Source: Epiperipatus broadwayi
Lineage: Eukaryota; Onychophora; Udeonychophora; Euonychophora; Peripatidae
DNA length: 64,000 bases
Assembly: GCA_028023455.1 (NCBI GenBank)
Contig: JAQFVV010006238.1
Location: forward strand, 2,922,572-2,986,571
Direction: 5' to 3'
The notes beneath the pieces were generated by a model. That model had not been told where the DNA came from, did not search any database, and saw only the letters and a program-made list of their open reading frames with translations. A program made the translations under genes and the position numbers. Below are positions 1-11,947 of this stretch, one piece after another; positions within the stretch are counted from its first letter, which is position 1, and the number at the start of each line of letters is the position of its first letter.

Positions 1-2050
1 TTTAAAAACATAATTCAAATGAAATATAGAAAAAAAGACAAACTGAAATATGGAATCAGAATAATAGCAGGACAATAGTCCTTTATGATTTCTCCATCAC
101 TGATTAAAAAATGTTTTTAATGGAAGATTTATTATTTGAATTCCCTTTCTAAAATCTGAACAAATTACTGCTAAAATGTCATAAAGCAATAAAATTCTTT
201 TTTCTACCTTCAAAATTTCACCTATAATTAATTATAAACAAAAATAAAACTTCTAGGATCATAATAGAGGCATTCTTTGGTCAGAAAATCATAATTCACT
301 GTTTCTTATTAAATTTCTTTTAACTCACCTTGTTTCAAAGCAAACATTTTCAAATAAAATCTGACTTTAATCATTTTTCTAAAATATTTTGCAAAAATAA
401 TAATAAATATCTCAAAAAAGTATGGAAAATATCCAATTTTTATTTCTAAAATAAAATTAAAGAAAAATGTATGCAAGATCTCTCACAAACTTTTTCAAAT
501 CCTGGAACAAAAAATCTACCAATCAGCATCATTCTTGGATTATTTGTATTAGATTCTCTATACAATACTGACCTCTTCAGATTTTTTAAAGAACTAATAA
601 ATTAATAATATATAAAAAACTGACAAATGAATGCTACAAGATAATTGCAAGAGAGTGAAGAAGCTACAAGTGATGGCAGTACTATTAGAAAATACTACAA
701 TAACATTGCTGGTGAGGAGGCTATTAAGTTTTCAATGGTTATAAGCCTTTGTTTCCTGATGTTACTCAAAATATAGAGTGTAATTCATATAATAACTTAA
801 TTCTGCAAATACAATTAAGCATATAGAGGATAAAGAATAGTCTTATTTTTAACAACATCAATGTTAATGAAACTATGCATATTTAATATTGAAATTTACA
901 GACTGACATTTTGTGAATGTGACTCTTAAAAAAAAGACTTCATCTTTATCCTCTATATGTTTGAGTATAATTTCATATTACTATGCCACATTGGGCACCA
1001 TAACAGTAATTGAGCTTATGTTCTTGGAGCTAGATTTGAGCATGGGATGAATATATAAATGGGGATGTATTTAGTGCTTTAGTGGCAACTAGTATGACAT
1101 CACCATGGCTTGGTGTAAGAATTATATTCTTCAAAGCTCTTGCACTACAGTTTATTTTAGTTTAGTGTTATTAGAAATTAAGTTTGTAGATGGCCAGTAC
1201 ATTAATGGTACTAAGGGGTCAGAGCATTGATGATGATCAGTATGGTTTAATATCCTAGCATTATTGTCCCAAGCTTGCAAAGGCTCAGTAGTTAGTCTGG
1301 TCTACAGAAGACCCATTTCCAATCCAGTCACAAGATTGACTGCTGATTTATTGTATTGAGGTATTTTGATTTTAGTCATTCATAATTATGAATGGTATTT
1401 TGAGTATTACTTATTACTTATACTTATTGATAATTCTGGTTGATTTATTTATTTATACTTAACCGAACTCTTCTGATCTAACTGGCTGATCTCTCAGAGA
1501 TTTTATGATCTCATGCTCTCTTTAAAATTTCAATCTCTTATATATTTAATATGTTAAACATTATTTTAACATTTTTTTTAATTATAGCTTACTTTAAATA
1601 TTATACTTTTGTAAATTTTAAGTTAATTTACTTGGGAGTGATGATGATTTGCATCACCCCAGGTATGACCATCTTATACCCCCATCCCATTACAATATAT
1701 ATATATATATAATATAATGCATTATATGGTTTTATGTGCTTAATAAAAGCAAACATCTATTTTTTATGAAGCTTTTTAAAGAATTTGTTCATATATTCTA
1801 GTAACCATATTCTCTTTTCTCTAATTGATTTGTGATTTCTGTATTCATTTTTGAAGTAATCAAAATTTCAACATGATAATTAGGCAATTCTATTATAGAT
1901 AAACTTCAAATTATTCTAATAAATGGCTTAATAGTAAAATATATTGAAGTTTTGAGCCTAATTCATCACTCTGTAAAGATTATATATATATAAAAGCAAT
2001 TTCTAGTGTTATACATTTTAGTAATCTGATTTTGAATTAGCAAATTTTTG
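1..2050. other. AT-rich stretch, no gene recognised
   Basis: I see no coding region, RNA gene or repeat family shared with the rest of the window. There is a short (AT)n run near 1698-1712 and many A/T homopolymers. Open frames are short and interrupted. Confidence 0.5.
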
Positions 2051-2053
2051 AAA

Positions 2054-2162
2054 TCCCCCCCCATGTCATAGCATCTGCCAGGACATGAACCCACACTTGT
2101 CTGCAACCAACTACTTGCTTGCAAGGTGGGTGCGATGACCTCTCAGCTAACAATGCTTGACG
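2054..2162 (-). repeat. tRNA-derived SINE, family A
   Basis: Read on the minus strand, this has a tRNA-like head with an A-box-like TTAGCTGAGAGG and a B-box-like GTGGGTTCATGTCC, then a short tail ATGACATGG that runs into a homopolymer. Head and tail match the copy at 11225-11337 closely, including the CCTTGCAAGCAAGTAGTTG core. Tail and general design are shared with the copies near 2.4 and 3.4 kb. The body is only about 110 bp, so it is a minimal SINE. It is too diverged to be a working tRNA gene. Confidence 0.7.
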
Positions 2163-2384
2163 AAAATTAATTGCAAAATAGCACAAGTTTGCAAAAATTA
2201 AAACTACATATACATTGTAATATAATTATTATTTTGCACTGCCCTCTTGTTTTACAGCAATTAGCAGCTGTTTGGGCTACCTTTTTAACTTTTTAAATAC
2301 AATTTATCTAATATTTTGAACATTTTTTAACCGTAGTGGATAAATTGTATTTATATAAGATATTACAGCAAAAATAAAAGAAGT

Positions 2385-2480
2385 GCATTGGTGGCCTAGT
2401 GGTTAGCATAGCTGCCTTCCAAGCAACTGGCCTGGATTCGCTTCTCTGTCAATGCATTTGACATATGAAAAAAAATAAAG
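2385..2480 (+). repeat. SINE family A copy with a tRNA-Gly(UCC)-like head
   Basis: Positions 2385-2456 are 72 nt, the usual length of tRNA-Gly. They resemble tRNA-Gly(UCC): the ends GCATTGG and TCAATGC pair as an acceptor stem, the D region reads GTGGCCTAGTGGTTAGC and the anticodon loop reads CTTCCAA. The T arm is degenerate (GGATTCGCTTC where GGTTCGATTCC is expected) and would pair badly. The head runs straight into TTTGACATATGAAAAAAAA, the tail of the other copies. I therefore read it as a retroposed SINE, not a functional tRNA gene. Confidence 0.72.
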
Positions 2481-3397
2481 TGGTGAATTTGGTAATATTT
2501 TTAACTTTTTATTTTAATGAATAAATGCTTACTCTTCATTATATTTTCTTAATTTAAATTTTTTAGAAATATAATTACAAAAATAAAAACAAATCTTAAA
2601 AATATTTCATCTTTGCAAATATAGAAAAAAGTTATATATTGAAGTAGGTAACTGAAGCAATAGTTTTTGTTATTTTGCCTGTTTGGAATTAAATAAAATT
2701 CATTTGAACTCTGTTTCTAATACAAAAACTTTTTTTTTGTAAAAAAAAAAAAATTGCATATAACAACAAAATTACATTTCAAAATCAAAAATTCTATTTA
2801 TAATTATTTAAAAAGTGATAACATAATGAGATCTGCAATTAATAGTTGTAGGGAATTTCTTCACAACTTCTTGCTTTATGATATTACATTTCTTTTGACT
2901 GGCTTTCTAAAAACAAATATTTTTGAATACAATCTGAATCTAAACATCTTAGTTTTATTAAAAGTAAATGTCACAAATATTTCATTAAAAAACCATAAAT
3001 ATATAAACAAACTAAGTAAAATATATGACTTTCATGTTTAAGATTTGGATAAAAGATAAGCTCATGCAAGTTCAGTAACTAATTTGAGAATAAAGCAATT
3101 ACTAATATCTGGCCTGTATTAATTTATCTGTGCGATACTGATATCTAGAATTTTTTTTTAAATTAATAAATCAATATATATATTTATTCCACTTTTTACC
3201 ATTAAATGAATGCCAGACTAGCAAACAAATAGTATAGAATAGCTACAAGGGAGCTATTTTAAACCCGATTGCATGATGATTAATGCTCCACAATGTAATG
3301 TATATCAAACAGGAAGAGTTAATTTTGTTCAATAAAATTTTCAGACTTAATGTCAGTTATAAAATAATCAATTCAAAATTTATATAGGCTAAATCTG

Positions 3398-3503
3398 TAT
3401 TTTTTTCTCATGTGTCAAGGCATCGGCCGGGAAGCAAACCTGCAAACCCAGGACAACTGCTTGTAAGGCAGCTGTGTTGACCACTTGGCCACCAATGCTT
3501 GGC
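3398..3503 (-). repeat. SINE family A copy
   Basis: On the minus strand this begins AGCATTGGTGGCCAAGTGG, has the anticodon-region string AGCTGCCTTACAAGCAG like tRNA-Gly, and ends TTGACACATGAGAAAAAAA. A short duplication (GGGTTTGCAGGTTTGCTTCC) sits in the T-arm region. The tail defines it as the same family as the copy at 2385. Confidence 0.7.
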
Positions 3504-4690
3504 ATACATTTTTATCAAAGCTAATAAATAAATAATAAGGTGTCAAAAGTGAGATGCTGACTTCAGCCTTGTATAATTAATTAAGAGTTAAGTAACTCTT
3601 AGGTATCATATTTCATCTGGTTGATAAATTAATTTCATTCTAAATTATCAACAGTGTTGACAAAGGTGTGTTTATAAACATCAGAGCTACCAAAAATAGG
3701 TGGATTCATTCTATTCTTGATTCTTTGTTTAACATTTAGAATCCTTTTAAGTCATATCTTGAGAAAGGATGATTTATTCCCTTTGTTTACATATGCATTG
3801 AGATATGTTTAATTCAAAGCTAATAAATGTAAATCAATAGTAGAAATACAGATAATATACTAAGTCAACCAGTGAGATATGGTAAATTGTAAGTTTTAAT
3901 GTTAGTGGCACAATTAGAATGTTTTATAAAGTGATACTTTAATCTTACATCTTAAACACACAACATCGTCCTGATTTGATTTTTAAAAATGGTCACATAC
4001 TTTTTCACATTCATAAAAAATTGATTAACATGCTTCATTATTTTTGCCCTATTATACATATTTAGATGTTAAGTGTAAGACAGATGAGATCAACTTCATT
4101 TTGCATGTACCATTAATATAAACGTGACACCTCTTTTTTTTGTCAGAAAAACTTAAAAGAATAAAATGATCACTTATTTTTACAGCCAAAGGCCTTATAG
4201 GGCATGATTTTCTGATGCAATGCAACTTTTGCTCAAGTTCAAACCTAACCCAGAAGAAGATATAACTTGTTGACAAAATACTACAAGTAAGAGCATATTT
4301 TCATATTTGATAACCTTGTGATTAAGCAAATATAAATCTATAAATGTAAATATTGATAAACACAACACTATTAAATTAAATGTAAAATAAACAGAACTGG
4401 TCAAGACATCTTTGCATCTAGATTCAGTTTGAATTTGACCTGAATTTATATTACAAACCAGATAATTGTGCTCTGTAAGACCTGGGATTGTAGGAATAAA
4501 TGATTGTTTAATGCTTGCATTTGTGTTGACAGTGTCTGTAAATGAGGTCTGTTTTCATTTGTTTTATTAATATTTATATATATAAATGTTTTGAAATGTA
4601 GTTTTCAAATAAATGTTTAATTTCTGCATAGTATAGTTTAATTGGTTTGAGATTTATTATGTTTCATTAATTTTAATTAGTGTATAATTT
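3504..4690. other. no gene recognised
   Basis: AT-rich sequence. The minus-strand open frames at 4052-4404 have no recognisable domain and overlap each other; I regard them as chance frames. No shared repeat was noticed. Confidence 0.45.
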
Positions 4691-4692
4691 GG

Positions 4693-5225
4693 TCATATAA
4701 TAAGTGTGCCAATAGCTCTTAAGCTTTTTAGAACATTCCTATTTCCAGATTGGTTTCTAGCTCTGGATTTCATCAGTGGGGTACTAGGATATTCAAGCAT
4801 TTGATTTAAAATATCAATTCAAGCCCAGCACTTTATCTAATGTTTAACTATTAAGTAGAAAATCTGAAATTTTCAGACATCCATATATCTTTAAATCCAG
4901 CTAAATAACCATATGGGACTGAACTAAGTTCAGATACACCATATGTTAATAACTTTATCAATATAAAATTACCAAAGCCTTAATAGCAATAACAATAATT
5001 GCAAGAAAATCAAGTTATATATCACATGACTTAATTTAATATGCTTGTATTTCAAATGTTCTACTTAATAGTTAAACAGTAGATCAAGTGCTGAACTTGA
5101 CCTAGTATTTTAAATCTAATGCTTGAATATTCTAGTATCTCACTGATGAAATCCAGAGCTAGAAACCAGTCTGGGGATAGGGGTGTTCTGAAAAGCTTGT
5201 TATAAGCTATTGGACACTCATTATA
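4693..5225. repeat. foldback repeat, two ~170 bp inverted arms
   Basis: The left arm (about 4693-4862) and the right arm (about 5055-5225) are reverse complements with scattered mismatches. For example, TTTAACTATTAAGTAGAA on the left faces TTCTACTTAATAGTTAAA on the right. The arms carry GAAACCAGTCTGGGGATA-type sequence that recurs in other foldbacks here. The spacer is about 190 bp. A one-armed relative lies at 52357-52795. Confidence 0.75.
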
Positions 5226-5281
5226 TAACATTTGAAATACAAGCTTATTAAATTAGGTCACATGATAAATGACTTGATTTC
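5005..5281. mobile_element. MITE-like element, ~55 bp terminal inverted repeats
   Basis: The left end starts GAAAATCAAGTTATATATCA. The right end, reverse complemented, starts GAAATCAAGTCATTTATCA, and both continue to AAGCTTGTATTTCAAATGTT-like sequence. ATTGCAA flanks both ends (4998-5004 and 5282-5288), a plausible 7 bp target duplication. The 277 bp body has no coding capacity. The terminal sequence recurs near 24.0 and 56.2 kb. The superfamily is undetermined. Confidence 0.6.
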
Positions 5282-5289
5282 ATTGCAAT

Positions 5290-6200
5290 TGTGTATCTTT
5301 TATCTTATCTATATCTTATTGCAATGATTCATTAGCACAGAAGTCGAACCAACATCTCACTTTAAATGCATTTTGTAACTCTCACTTTAGTTTTCAAGTG
5401 AGCAAGACCTACATAACGTTATAATTTAATTTCAGATGTACATTTTTAGATATGTTTAAACTGAACTTTATATATATTTAGATATATTTCAAATGTCTAT
5501 TCATTACATATTCCTGAAACATATAATTAAGACGTGGAAAAAACAAATGATTTTGATTATCTACATTCAATGCTGAACTAATTACTCATCAGATCGCCCA
5601 GATAAAGATGTCTTCATCATTTGTTCAGGATTTATAGATTAGAAATTACTAGTTTGACTTATAAGTGCTAAAATTTCTGCACTCACAACTTAGACACAAA
5701 ACATTTTATGTAAATGCATTAACATTTATTATTCATTATTTATTAAACTAGAGATTATCCCTAGTGCAAATACAGACTTTAAATCTCAATTATTGAATAA
5801 CATGTCCATATTGTTATAGAAGTATTAACATTTGAATTTCCATATCCATGTTGACAGTTTGATAACTTTTACATCACCACTCTCATGCAAGGTAAAAACT
5901 AGTTGTTATCCACTTTTAGCAGCTTGTGGGTGTACAATCATTGTGTGTATTATATATATCTTTAAGTTCTCTTTTTTATTATTATTTGTAATTTGAGAAT
6001 GTATATATGTTTATAGTTGGTATTTGCTAGGTACAAGTTAGCCTTGTAGTAGAGTACTGGATTCAAAATAAAAGATTTCAATATTGATTCTCAACTGACT
6101 TACTTAATTTTAAAAAAGCTCTGCTTGTATTAACTAAATAGAACTAACCAACAGTCAGTGAAGAGTGTTAGATATCCTATGATCTTCCAAGCAATTTACT
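5290..6200. other. no gene recognised
   Basis: AT-rich sequence without a convincing frame. A tRNA-like A/B-box spacing near 6030-6090 is too weak to call. Confidence 0.4.
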
Positions 6201-6202
6201 AT

Positions 6203-6345
6203 ACACTTGTATCAGTGTTATGAGATAGTGTGGAGAATGGTGGGTCGTGTGAAAGTCTGTGCTCATATATCCTATATATTACGTATCTATAGACACAGGT
6301 ATATAATAAGCCTGTGTGTTTCAGTTACTACTTACTTATAGTATA
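6203..6345 (+). repeat. fragment of the ~500 bp tandem-repeat family
   Basis: It shares ATCAGTGTTATGAGATAG, GTGAAAGTCTGTGCTCATAT and GACACAGGTATATAATAAG with the units at 8535-9310, and in reverse complement with those at 20175-20860. Confidence 0.7.
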
Positions 6346-6404
6346 TATTAAACACTTTTTCTAAAAAATAGTAATTATATAGCAGGGTATTACAAAAAAT
6401 AAAT

Positions 6405-6525
6405 AAATAGTTTTATTACTCGGGAAGTCGTAAAAAATTTGAATACCAAAAGTGACAGAGATTGGTGCCCTTCAGAGATCTTAAGTTTTAGAGTTTGACA
6501 CTCTACCATAGAATCAAATTATTGT
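6405..6525 (-). repeat. SINE-B copy
   Basis: The unit runs from the TTTATTACTCGGGAAGTC end to GACACTCTACCATAGAATC and matches the ~130 bp repeat abundant at 8-12 kb. On the minus strand it starts with a tRNA-like A box ending TGGTAGAGTG. Confidence 0.55.
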
Positions 6526-7576
6526 GGATACAAGGCAAAGTATTTTGATATGATCAGGACCTATGACCTAATCACACAATTGTTTGGTCACTACAATCAA
6601 GTCACAACAATTGATCATTATCGGTGATAGTTCAATGTGCTTACCACTCTTTAAAAAATTTCTTCTAGCATCTCAATATTTCAAAACATTGATGATCTCT
6701 TTAAATCATTAAAATGCATAAGACTAATATATAAAGATAATTTGTTCTTATATAAAATAAAATATTTTGTTTTTAATATTTAAAAAGTTACTTTTTAGCT
6801 CTGAAGTGGTTTTTTTTTATCATTCGGAAATTAATAATTATGAAAACAAAGAAGAAATAAATTTATTTATTTAAATTTTTTTTCAAAAGTTCATGTTTCT
6901 TTTTGAATAAAAAGTTTTTTTTTTTTTTTAATTTATTAAAAAATACAAATTATTTTTAGCAAAGACTCAGTAGTGAGTGAAATTCTCATTAAAATATATT
7001 AATTAGATATAATATTAGACATCTGCTATCAATCAACTTAATAGTTTTTATACAACAAACAAACAAAAATATTAGTTTAAAAATAATATGCAAAGCTGAA
7101 ACCTGACAATAGAGCTTTTTAATTTAAAATTTAATATGTATTTATAAAATATATTCAATTTAATAAAGCTTTGTAACATAGTGGTTAAATGCCTCCACCT
7201 GCGTTTAAATCTGATTAAAACTTTAAAGTTTCTTATAGCTGAGTATTGGCAAGCAAGTTTAGATTGTCTTTTTAAGATTGCTGGATTATTGCCAAATCAG
7301 ATAAACACCCACATTTTGGTTGGTCAGTGAGTTCTCCCATTCTTATTTCTTTGTTTCAATTAAATATTTACAAAAACAGGAGCACACACTTCTTGTGAAC
7401 TTTTCACAATGCTTTGTTGACAAGTGACAGTTTTAACTGACAAGCACTTTAGATTAAATACAACTTAAAGTTTATAGAGCTAGATTATATTACATCTTGG
7501 AATTCTGAAGAAGGCTATTAGTCAGTCGAAACTATCAACTGTCAATAAAGTATAGAGCATAATGAAAAATATGTTA

Positions 7577-7752
7577 ATAAGAGTATCAAATTCTCCATAC
7601 AGTAGTACCACCAAGTGCAAGCCTTTATATTCAATAAATGCAGGAAGGTTTGTAAATAAAATCCCTATCTAGTGGTGATCATGTGATATTTATAATCAAT
7701 AAATGCAGGAAGGTTTGTAAATAAAATCCCTATCTAGTGGTGATCATGTGAT
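7577..7752 (+). mobile_element. Foldback family F1, short internally deleted copy
   Basis: It shares the left segment TTCTCCATACAGTAGTACCA and the right end GGTGATCATGTGATA with the copies at 17.2 and 40.9 kb, but lacks the inverted arm. It is flanked by a perfect 12 bp duplication AAAAATATGTTA (7565-7576 and 7753-7764). Inside, a 58 bp block (7631-7688) is repeated without mismatch at 7696-7753, so the right terminus is duplicated. No coding capacity. Confidence 0.75.
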
Positions 7753-7997
7753 AAAAATATGTTATTAATCTATTATTGACCAGAGAATGAAGCACACATA
7801 CAATAATACTCTGACCTCTAGACAATTGATGGTAAGTACCATCTTCTCTTTATTAATTACTTCCTGTGGGAAAAGTATGTGAAGTCTCAACCATGCAATA
7901 GACTATTTAAGATTGTTTCATGTATATGGTTGTCTGATTGAAAAAAATAGTTTAGTGGTAGAATCATTATGCCAAGTATTTTTCTAATAAAAAAATT

Positions 7998-8127
7998 AAT
8001 TGAATAGTTTATTGCTCAAAAGTTCACAAAAAGTTCTAGCATTGGAAGTGACAAAGTAGGACATGACTCAGATTCTTCAAACTTTAGAATATGCCCTTTA
8101 ACACTACTCCAAACCACAAAAGACATT
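7998..8127 (-). repeat. SINE-B copy
   Basis: It begins ATTGAATAGTTTATTGCTCA and has the GGAAGTGACAAAG and CTCCAAACCAC blocks typical of the family. It is more diverged than the 9.7-10.2 kb units. Confidence 0.5.
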
Positions 8128-8534
8128 TTATAAATAAGGAAATAATTATGAAAAGCAAACAATTTGCAAAATTATTTGAGATGAATATCTGACATTGCAT
8201 TTATAAAAACTAGAATGGTAATAATTTATACCTCATAGTCATATTTAATCACACCTATGTAGAGAGAAGTTTTGTTATTGTCATGAGATTATAGCTATTA
8301 ATGAGTGACTATATTAATACTTACAAAGATGAAGAGCCATTCTATAGAGCTAAATTATAAACTACTACAGGAAGCACACACACATATATAACATTTAATC
8401 CACATTGAAAACAAATGTTTTATAATTGGATGGCTAATTGCTTCATTTAATGGGTGTAACAAAGAATCAAATCTTAAGAAATTAATAAATAAATGAATAT
8501 TCAAATGCTTATTATTCTGAAAGCCAGGTGATAT

Positions 8535-9310
8535 CCAAATACCAAAGTAGTAGTTGCATATATGTGTGGAGATGGTAATCTGGACCAACTGATGATTGCT
8601 GGTATAGCATGAAATATGCATATTGTTGATTATTTATCTTTTCAACATATATGTGTTCAAGTGTATCAGAGTTATGAGATAGAATGGAGAGTGGGGAGTG
8701 GTGGGTCATGTGAAAGTCTGTGCTCATATACCCTATATATATATATATATAGACACAGGTATATATATATATATATATATAGACACAGGTATATAATAAG
8801 AATGTGTTTCAGTAATTACATTGTAGAGATGTCTACCCATCCTTGCATATGTATTAAATGGATTATGTCCTGTACATGTGGAGTTCAGATTGACCTTAGG
8901 TCAACATGGGTGTGACAAAAATCTCGGCCTCAGGGTGGCCTTTGAGCATTCCATCATCAGATTTTCAATTGGATGGAAGGTTGAAGAGTTGGAGTGTGGA
9001 GTGGATTGAAGCCTGTCCATTAAAGTATGAAGATCGGCTATCTTAATATATATATGAGCACTTATAGATAGCATATATGTGTAGAGATGATAATCTGAAT
9101 CAACTGATGATTGCTGGTTTAGCATGAAATACATATATTGGTGATTATTTATCTTTTCAACATATATGTGTTTAAGTGTATCAGTGTTATTAGATAGAGT
9201 GGAGAGTAGTGGTCGTATGAATGTCTGTGCTCATATACCCTATATATTGCATATATAGACACAGGTATATAATAAGTCTGTGTGTTACAGTTATTATAAA
9301 GTAGTAGTTG
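8535..9310 (+). repeat. ~510 bp tandem repeat, about 1.5 units, with TA microsatellite
   Basis: GCATATATGTGTGGAGATGG near 8556 recurs as GCATATATGTGTAGAGATGA near 9069, giving a period of about 513 bp. Each unit has a palindromic-looking CCAACTGATGATTGCTGG block, a TCAGTGTTAT..GAGATAGAGTGGAGAGT block and an ATAGACACAGGTATATAATAAG block. (TA)n tracts at 8735-8780 lengthen the first unit. Open frames here are by-products of the repeat. Confidence 0.75.
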
Positions 9311-9491
9311 AAACTTCAATCTCAGAATCTTCAGTTTTTGAATCCTTCATTCTATCAATGTGCTAAACTACACAAAGAATTGAAATCTATGATATATACA
9401 TATAAAACAAAATGCTGCTTTGAACAGAGGAATGCGATGAGACTCGCAAGCTAAAAGTTTCTGGATCAATTCCTAAGGAAAACAAATTACC

Positions 9492-9620
9492 AATGGTTTG
9501 GTGCACTGGCAGAGTGGCAGACTCTGGTCTCAAAACCTCCAGACCATGACCCAAATGTGACACTTCTGGCCCGTGAACTTCTTAAGAAACTCCTGAGCAA
9601 TAAAATCATTCAATTATTTA
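9492..9620 (+). repeat. SINE-B copy, plus orientation
   Basis: The head reads TTTGGTGCACTGGCAGAGTG, like a tRNA A box with D loop, followed by GCAGACTCTGG. It ends CCTGAGCAATAAAATCATTC, the reverse complement of the end seen in the minus-strand copies. This copy shows the family is a discrete unit that can sit in either orientation. Confidence 0.6.
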
Positions 9621-9721
9621 ATTTTATTTACTGGAGTTGACATGCTGAACATCAAATGACCACCGGAGCCATAAAATTATTGCTTTCATTTAATAAATAT
9701 GATGATAATCATCATCATTCA

Positions 9722-10235
9722 ATTGTTCATTGCTTGTACATAAGAAGATCAAGTATCAGAAGTGGCTGAGCAGGGTTGTGATCCATGGACCTAGACCTAC
9801 AATCTGCCACTCTATTACTCCAGCAAAGCATGCTGGGAACTCAGAGAGACTATAGTAATTGAATGGCTTACTATTCAGGAATTCATCAGAAGTGACAGAG
9901 CTGGGCTGTGATCCATGGACCTTGAGCTCCATAGTCTGCTATTCCACCACTGCAGCAAAGCATGCTGGGAACATGGTAAGCATATAGTAATTGAATGGTT
10001 AATTATTCAGGAATTTATAAAAGATTCAAGCATAACTGATAGATCTTGACCTACAGAAACTGCCACTCTACCACTGCAGCAAAGCATGCTGGGAGCTCAG
10101 AATGCATATAATAATTGAATGGTTTATTATTCAAAAGTTTACAAGTAATTCAAGCGTCAAACGACAGATTTAGGCCAAGATCCATGGACGTGAGCTCTAG
10201 AGTTTGACCCTCTCCAACTTACACGAAGTCACTTA
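9722..10235 (-). repeat. tandem array of four SINE-B units
   Basis: Units start at 9722, 9858, 9990 and 10114 (periods 136, 132, 124 bp). Each begins with an ATTGAATGGTTTATTATTCA-like end and closes with CTGCAGCAAAGCATGCTGGG or a relative. On the minus strand each has GGTAGAGTGGCAGACT, similar to a tRNA A box, and GGTCCATGGATC, a possible degenerate B box. Confidence 0.75.
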
Positions 10236-11027
10236 TAGCACGCTTACGTTAAATAAAAATAAATCCCCTTGTCAAAGCCCTGAGCAGTTTAACACAATTA
10301 TATAGTGACAGACTTAAGAGCTGCGTATTTTGGGATTTCAATTTGTCAGTGTCACTTTCGATTTTCACATCACGTGATCTTTCAAGCGACTACGTTGACA
10401 AAAAATAGAAAGCACAAAGAATAAAAATCGTTGTAAAAAAAAATAAATTTCGTTATTCTGTAGTGAAAACCTAAAAAAAAAAATATTAGTATCAGTTGAA
10501 GAAATCAAAAATAAACTTTCAAGAAATTAAGTCATTTAGAAGACTAATAATAGCAATTAGAAAAACAACAATAAAAAAAAATTAAGGAAGTACAGTATTA
10601 TGTCAACGCATCTACAAAAACAAAGACAGATAGATGTCAACAAACATAAGCTGTCAATCAGATATATAAATAATAATAGCTTAAGGACTGAATATAATAT
10701 AAAGTTGACTAAATATTATGACAGATAGATATTCTTAAATTTTATACGTGAATGCAAGTTGTTTTTTAGAAAGATTAGTTGAGATGATAAAAACTTTAAT
10801 ATAGGAGTAAGATCAGGTATAATCATTTTATGATCAGGTCATTAAAAAAAAAAAAAAATTCCCCATGGGAAAGGGATTCAAGATTTATTTCAGCAAATAT
10901 CCAAATATCAAATTATTTTCAGCAAATTTGTAGTTTGAAAGAAAAGTGTTTCCAAATCGGTCGGAATGCTTATCAACAGAAAATAAAGAAATTAGAAACC
11001 TTTTTAGCTAATCATAAAGAAATAAGT

Positions 11028-11140
11028 TGTTTATTGCTTGGAAATTCATAAAAAGTTTGAGGACCGTAAGGGACAGAGCTAGGCTCAAATCTATGGACCT
11101 TGAGTTCCACTTTGCCGCTCTACCATTGTTCAAATCAAAA
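11028..11140 (-). repeat. SINE-B copy
   Basis: GTTTATTGCTTGGAAATTCA, TATGGACCTTGAGTTCCA and CCGCTCTACCATTG are diagnostic blocks. An A-run follows. The plus-strand frame at 10830-11051 just upstream has no recognisable domain. Confidence 0.6.
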
Positions 11141-11224
11141 AAAAAAAAAACTCACGAGGGAGGGAGTGTCAAGATTTCTTTCAGCTAATTTGTATAATTT
11201 GAAAAAAGTGTTTCCAAAACTGTC

Positions 11225-11337
11225 AAGCGTTGTTATCCGAGAGGTCATCGCAACCGCCTTGCAAGCAAGTAGTTGATTGCAGACGGTTGTGGGTTCGCCT
11301 CCCGATTAATGCTATGTCATATGAGGAAAAAAAAAAC
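11225..11337 (+). repeat. SINE family A copy
   Basis: It has the tRNA-like head AAGCGTTGTTATCCGAGAGG, anticodon-region CGCCTTGCAAGC, the B box GGGTTCGCCTCCC and the tail ATGTCATATGAGGAAAAAAA. It is the best-preserved copy. An extra segment between anticodon and T arms resembles a long variable arm. Confidence 0.75.
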
Positions 11338-11548
11338 GGTCTGGACTATTTAACAACAGAAATAAAAAAAAATTAGAACCTTTTTAGCGAATCATAAAAA
11401 AATAATTTCTTTTTATTAGAGTTTAACATGGCTAATTGAATATTAAAGTACGGCGCATGCGTGTAAGATGATTACTTTCTTATAAAAATTACAGTTTGAT
11501 ACTGGGATAGTAAAAAAAATTATAGATTATTTACATTAAATAAATAAT

Positions 11549-11947
11549 CAAGTGGTTTATTGCTTGGAAATTCGTAAAACGTTTGTGTACCAGAAGTGAC
11601 AGGGCCAGACTCCTATCTATGAACCTTGAGTTCCAATCCACCATTCTACCTTTGCTCCAAACCATGCAAGGCAACAATTGAATGATTTTATTGCTCAGTA
11701 ATTCATAAGAAGTTTGAGCACTAGAGGTTACAGAGTGATCACAATCGATTGTCCTTGAAGCCCAAAATCTGGCATTTTACCATTGAACTAAACGATGTAG
11801 CATAAAAAATATAACTGAGTGGTTTATTGCTCAAAAATTGGTAAAAAGTTTGAGCACTGGAAGTGAAGAACTGGGCAGGCTCAATGGATTTTAAGGTCTA
11901 GAGTCTGCCACTCTATTATTCCACCAATTAACACAAAGCATAACATG
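11549..11947 (-). repeat. tandem array of three SINE-B units
   Basis: Units start at 11549, 11677 and 11814 (periods 128 and 137 bp). All share TTTATTGCTC/TTGG, AGTTTGAGCACT and a closing TCTACC/TTACCATTG block. Divergence between units is substantial, so the array is old. Confidence 0.7.

Noticed and set aside
2385-2456. Functional tRNA-Gly(UCC) gene
   Set aside because: The T arm and B box are degraded and the SINE family tail follows directly.
8616-9134. Short proteins at 8.5-9.1 kb with Tyr/Ile repeats
   Set aside because: They fall in the ~500 bp tandem repeat and its (TA)n tracts, and similar frames appear in other copies on either strand.
9722-10235. CRISPR-like array
   Set aside because: Units of 124-137 bp are diverged over their whole length, with no short conserved repeat alternating with unique spacers, and the setting is eukaryotic.
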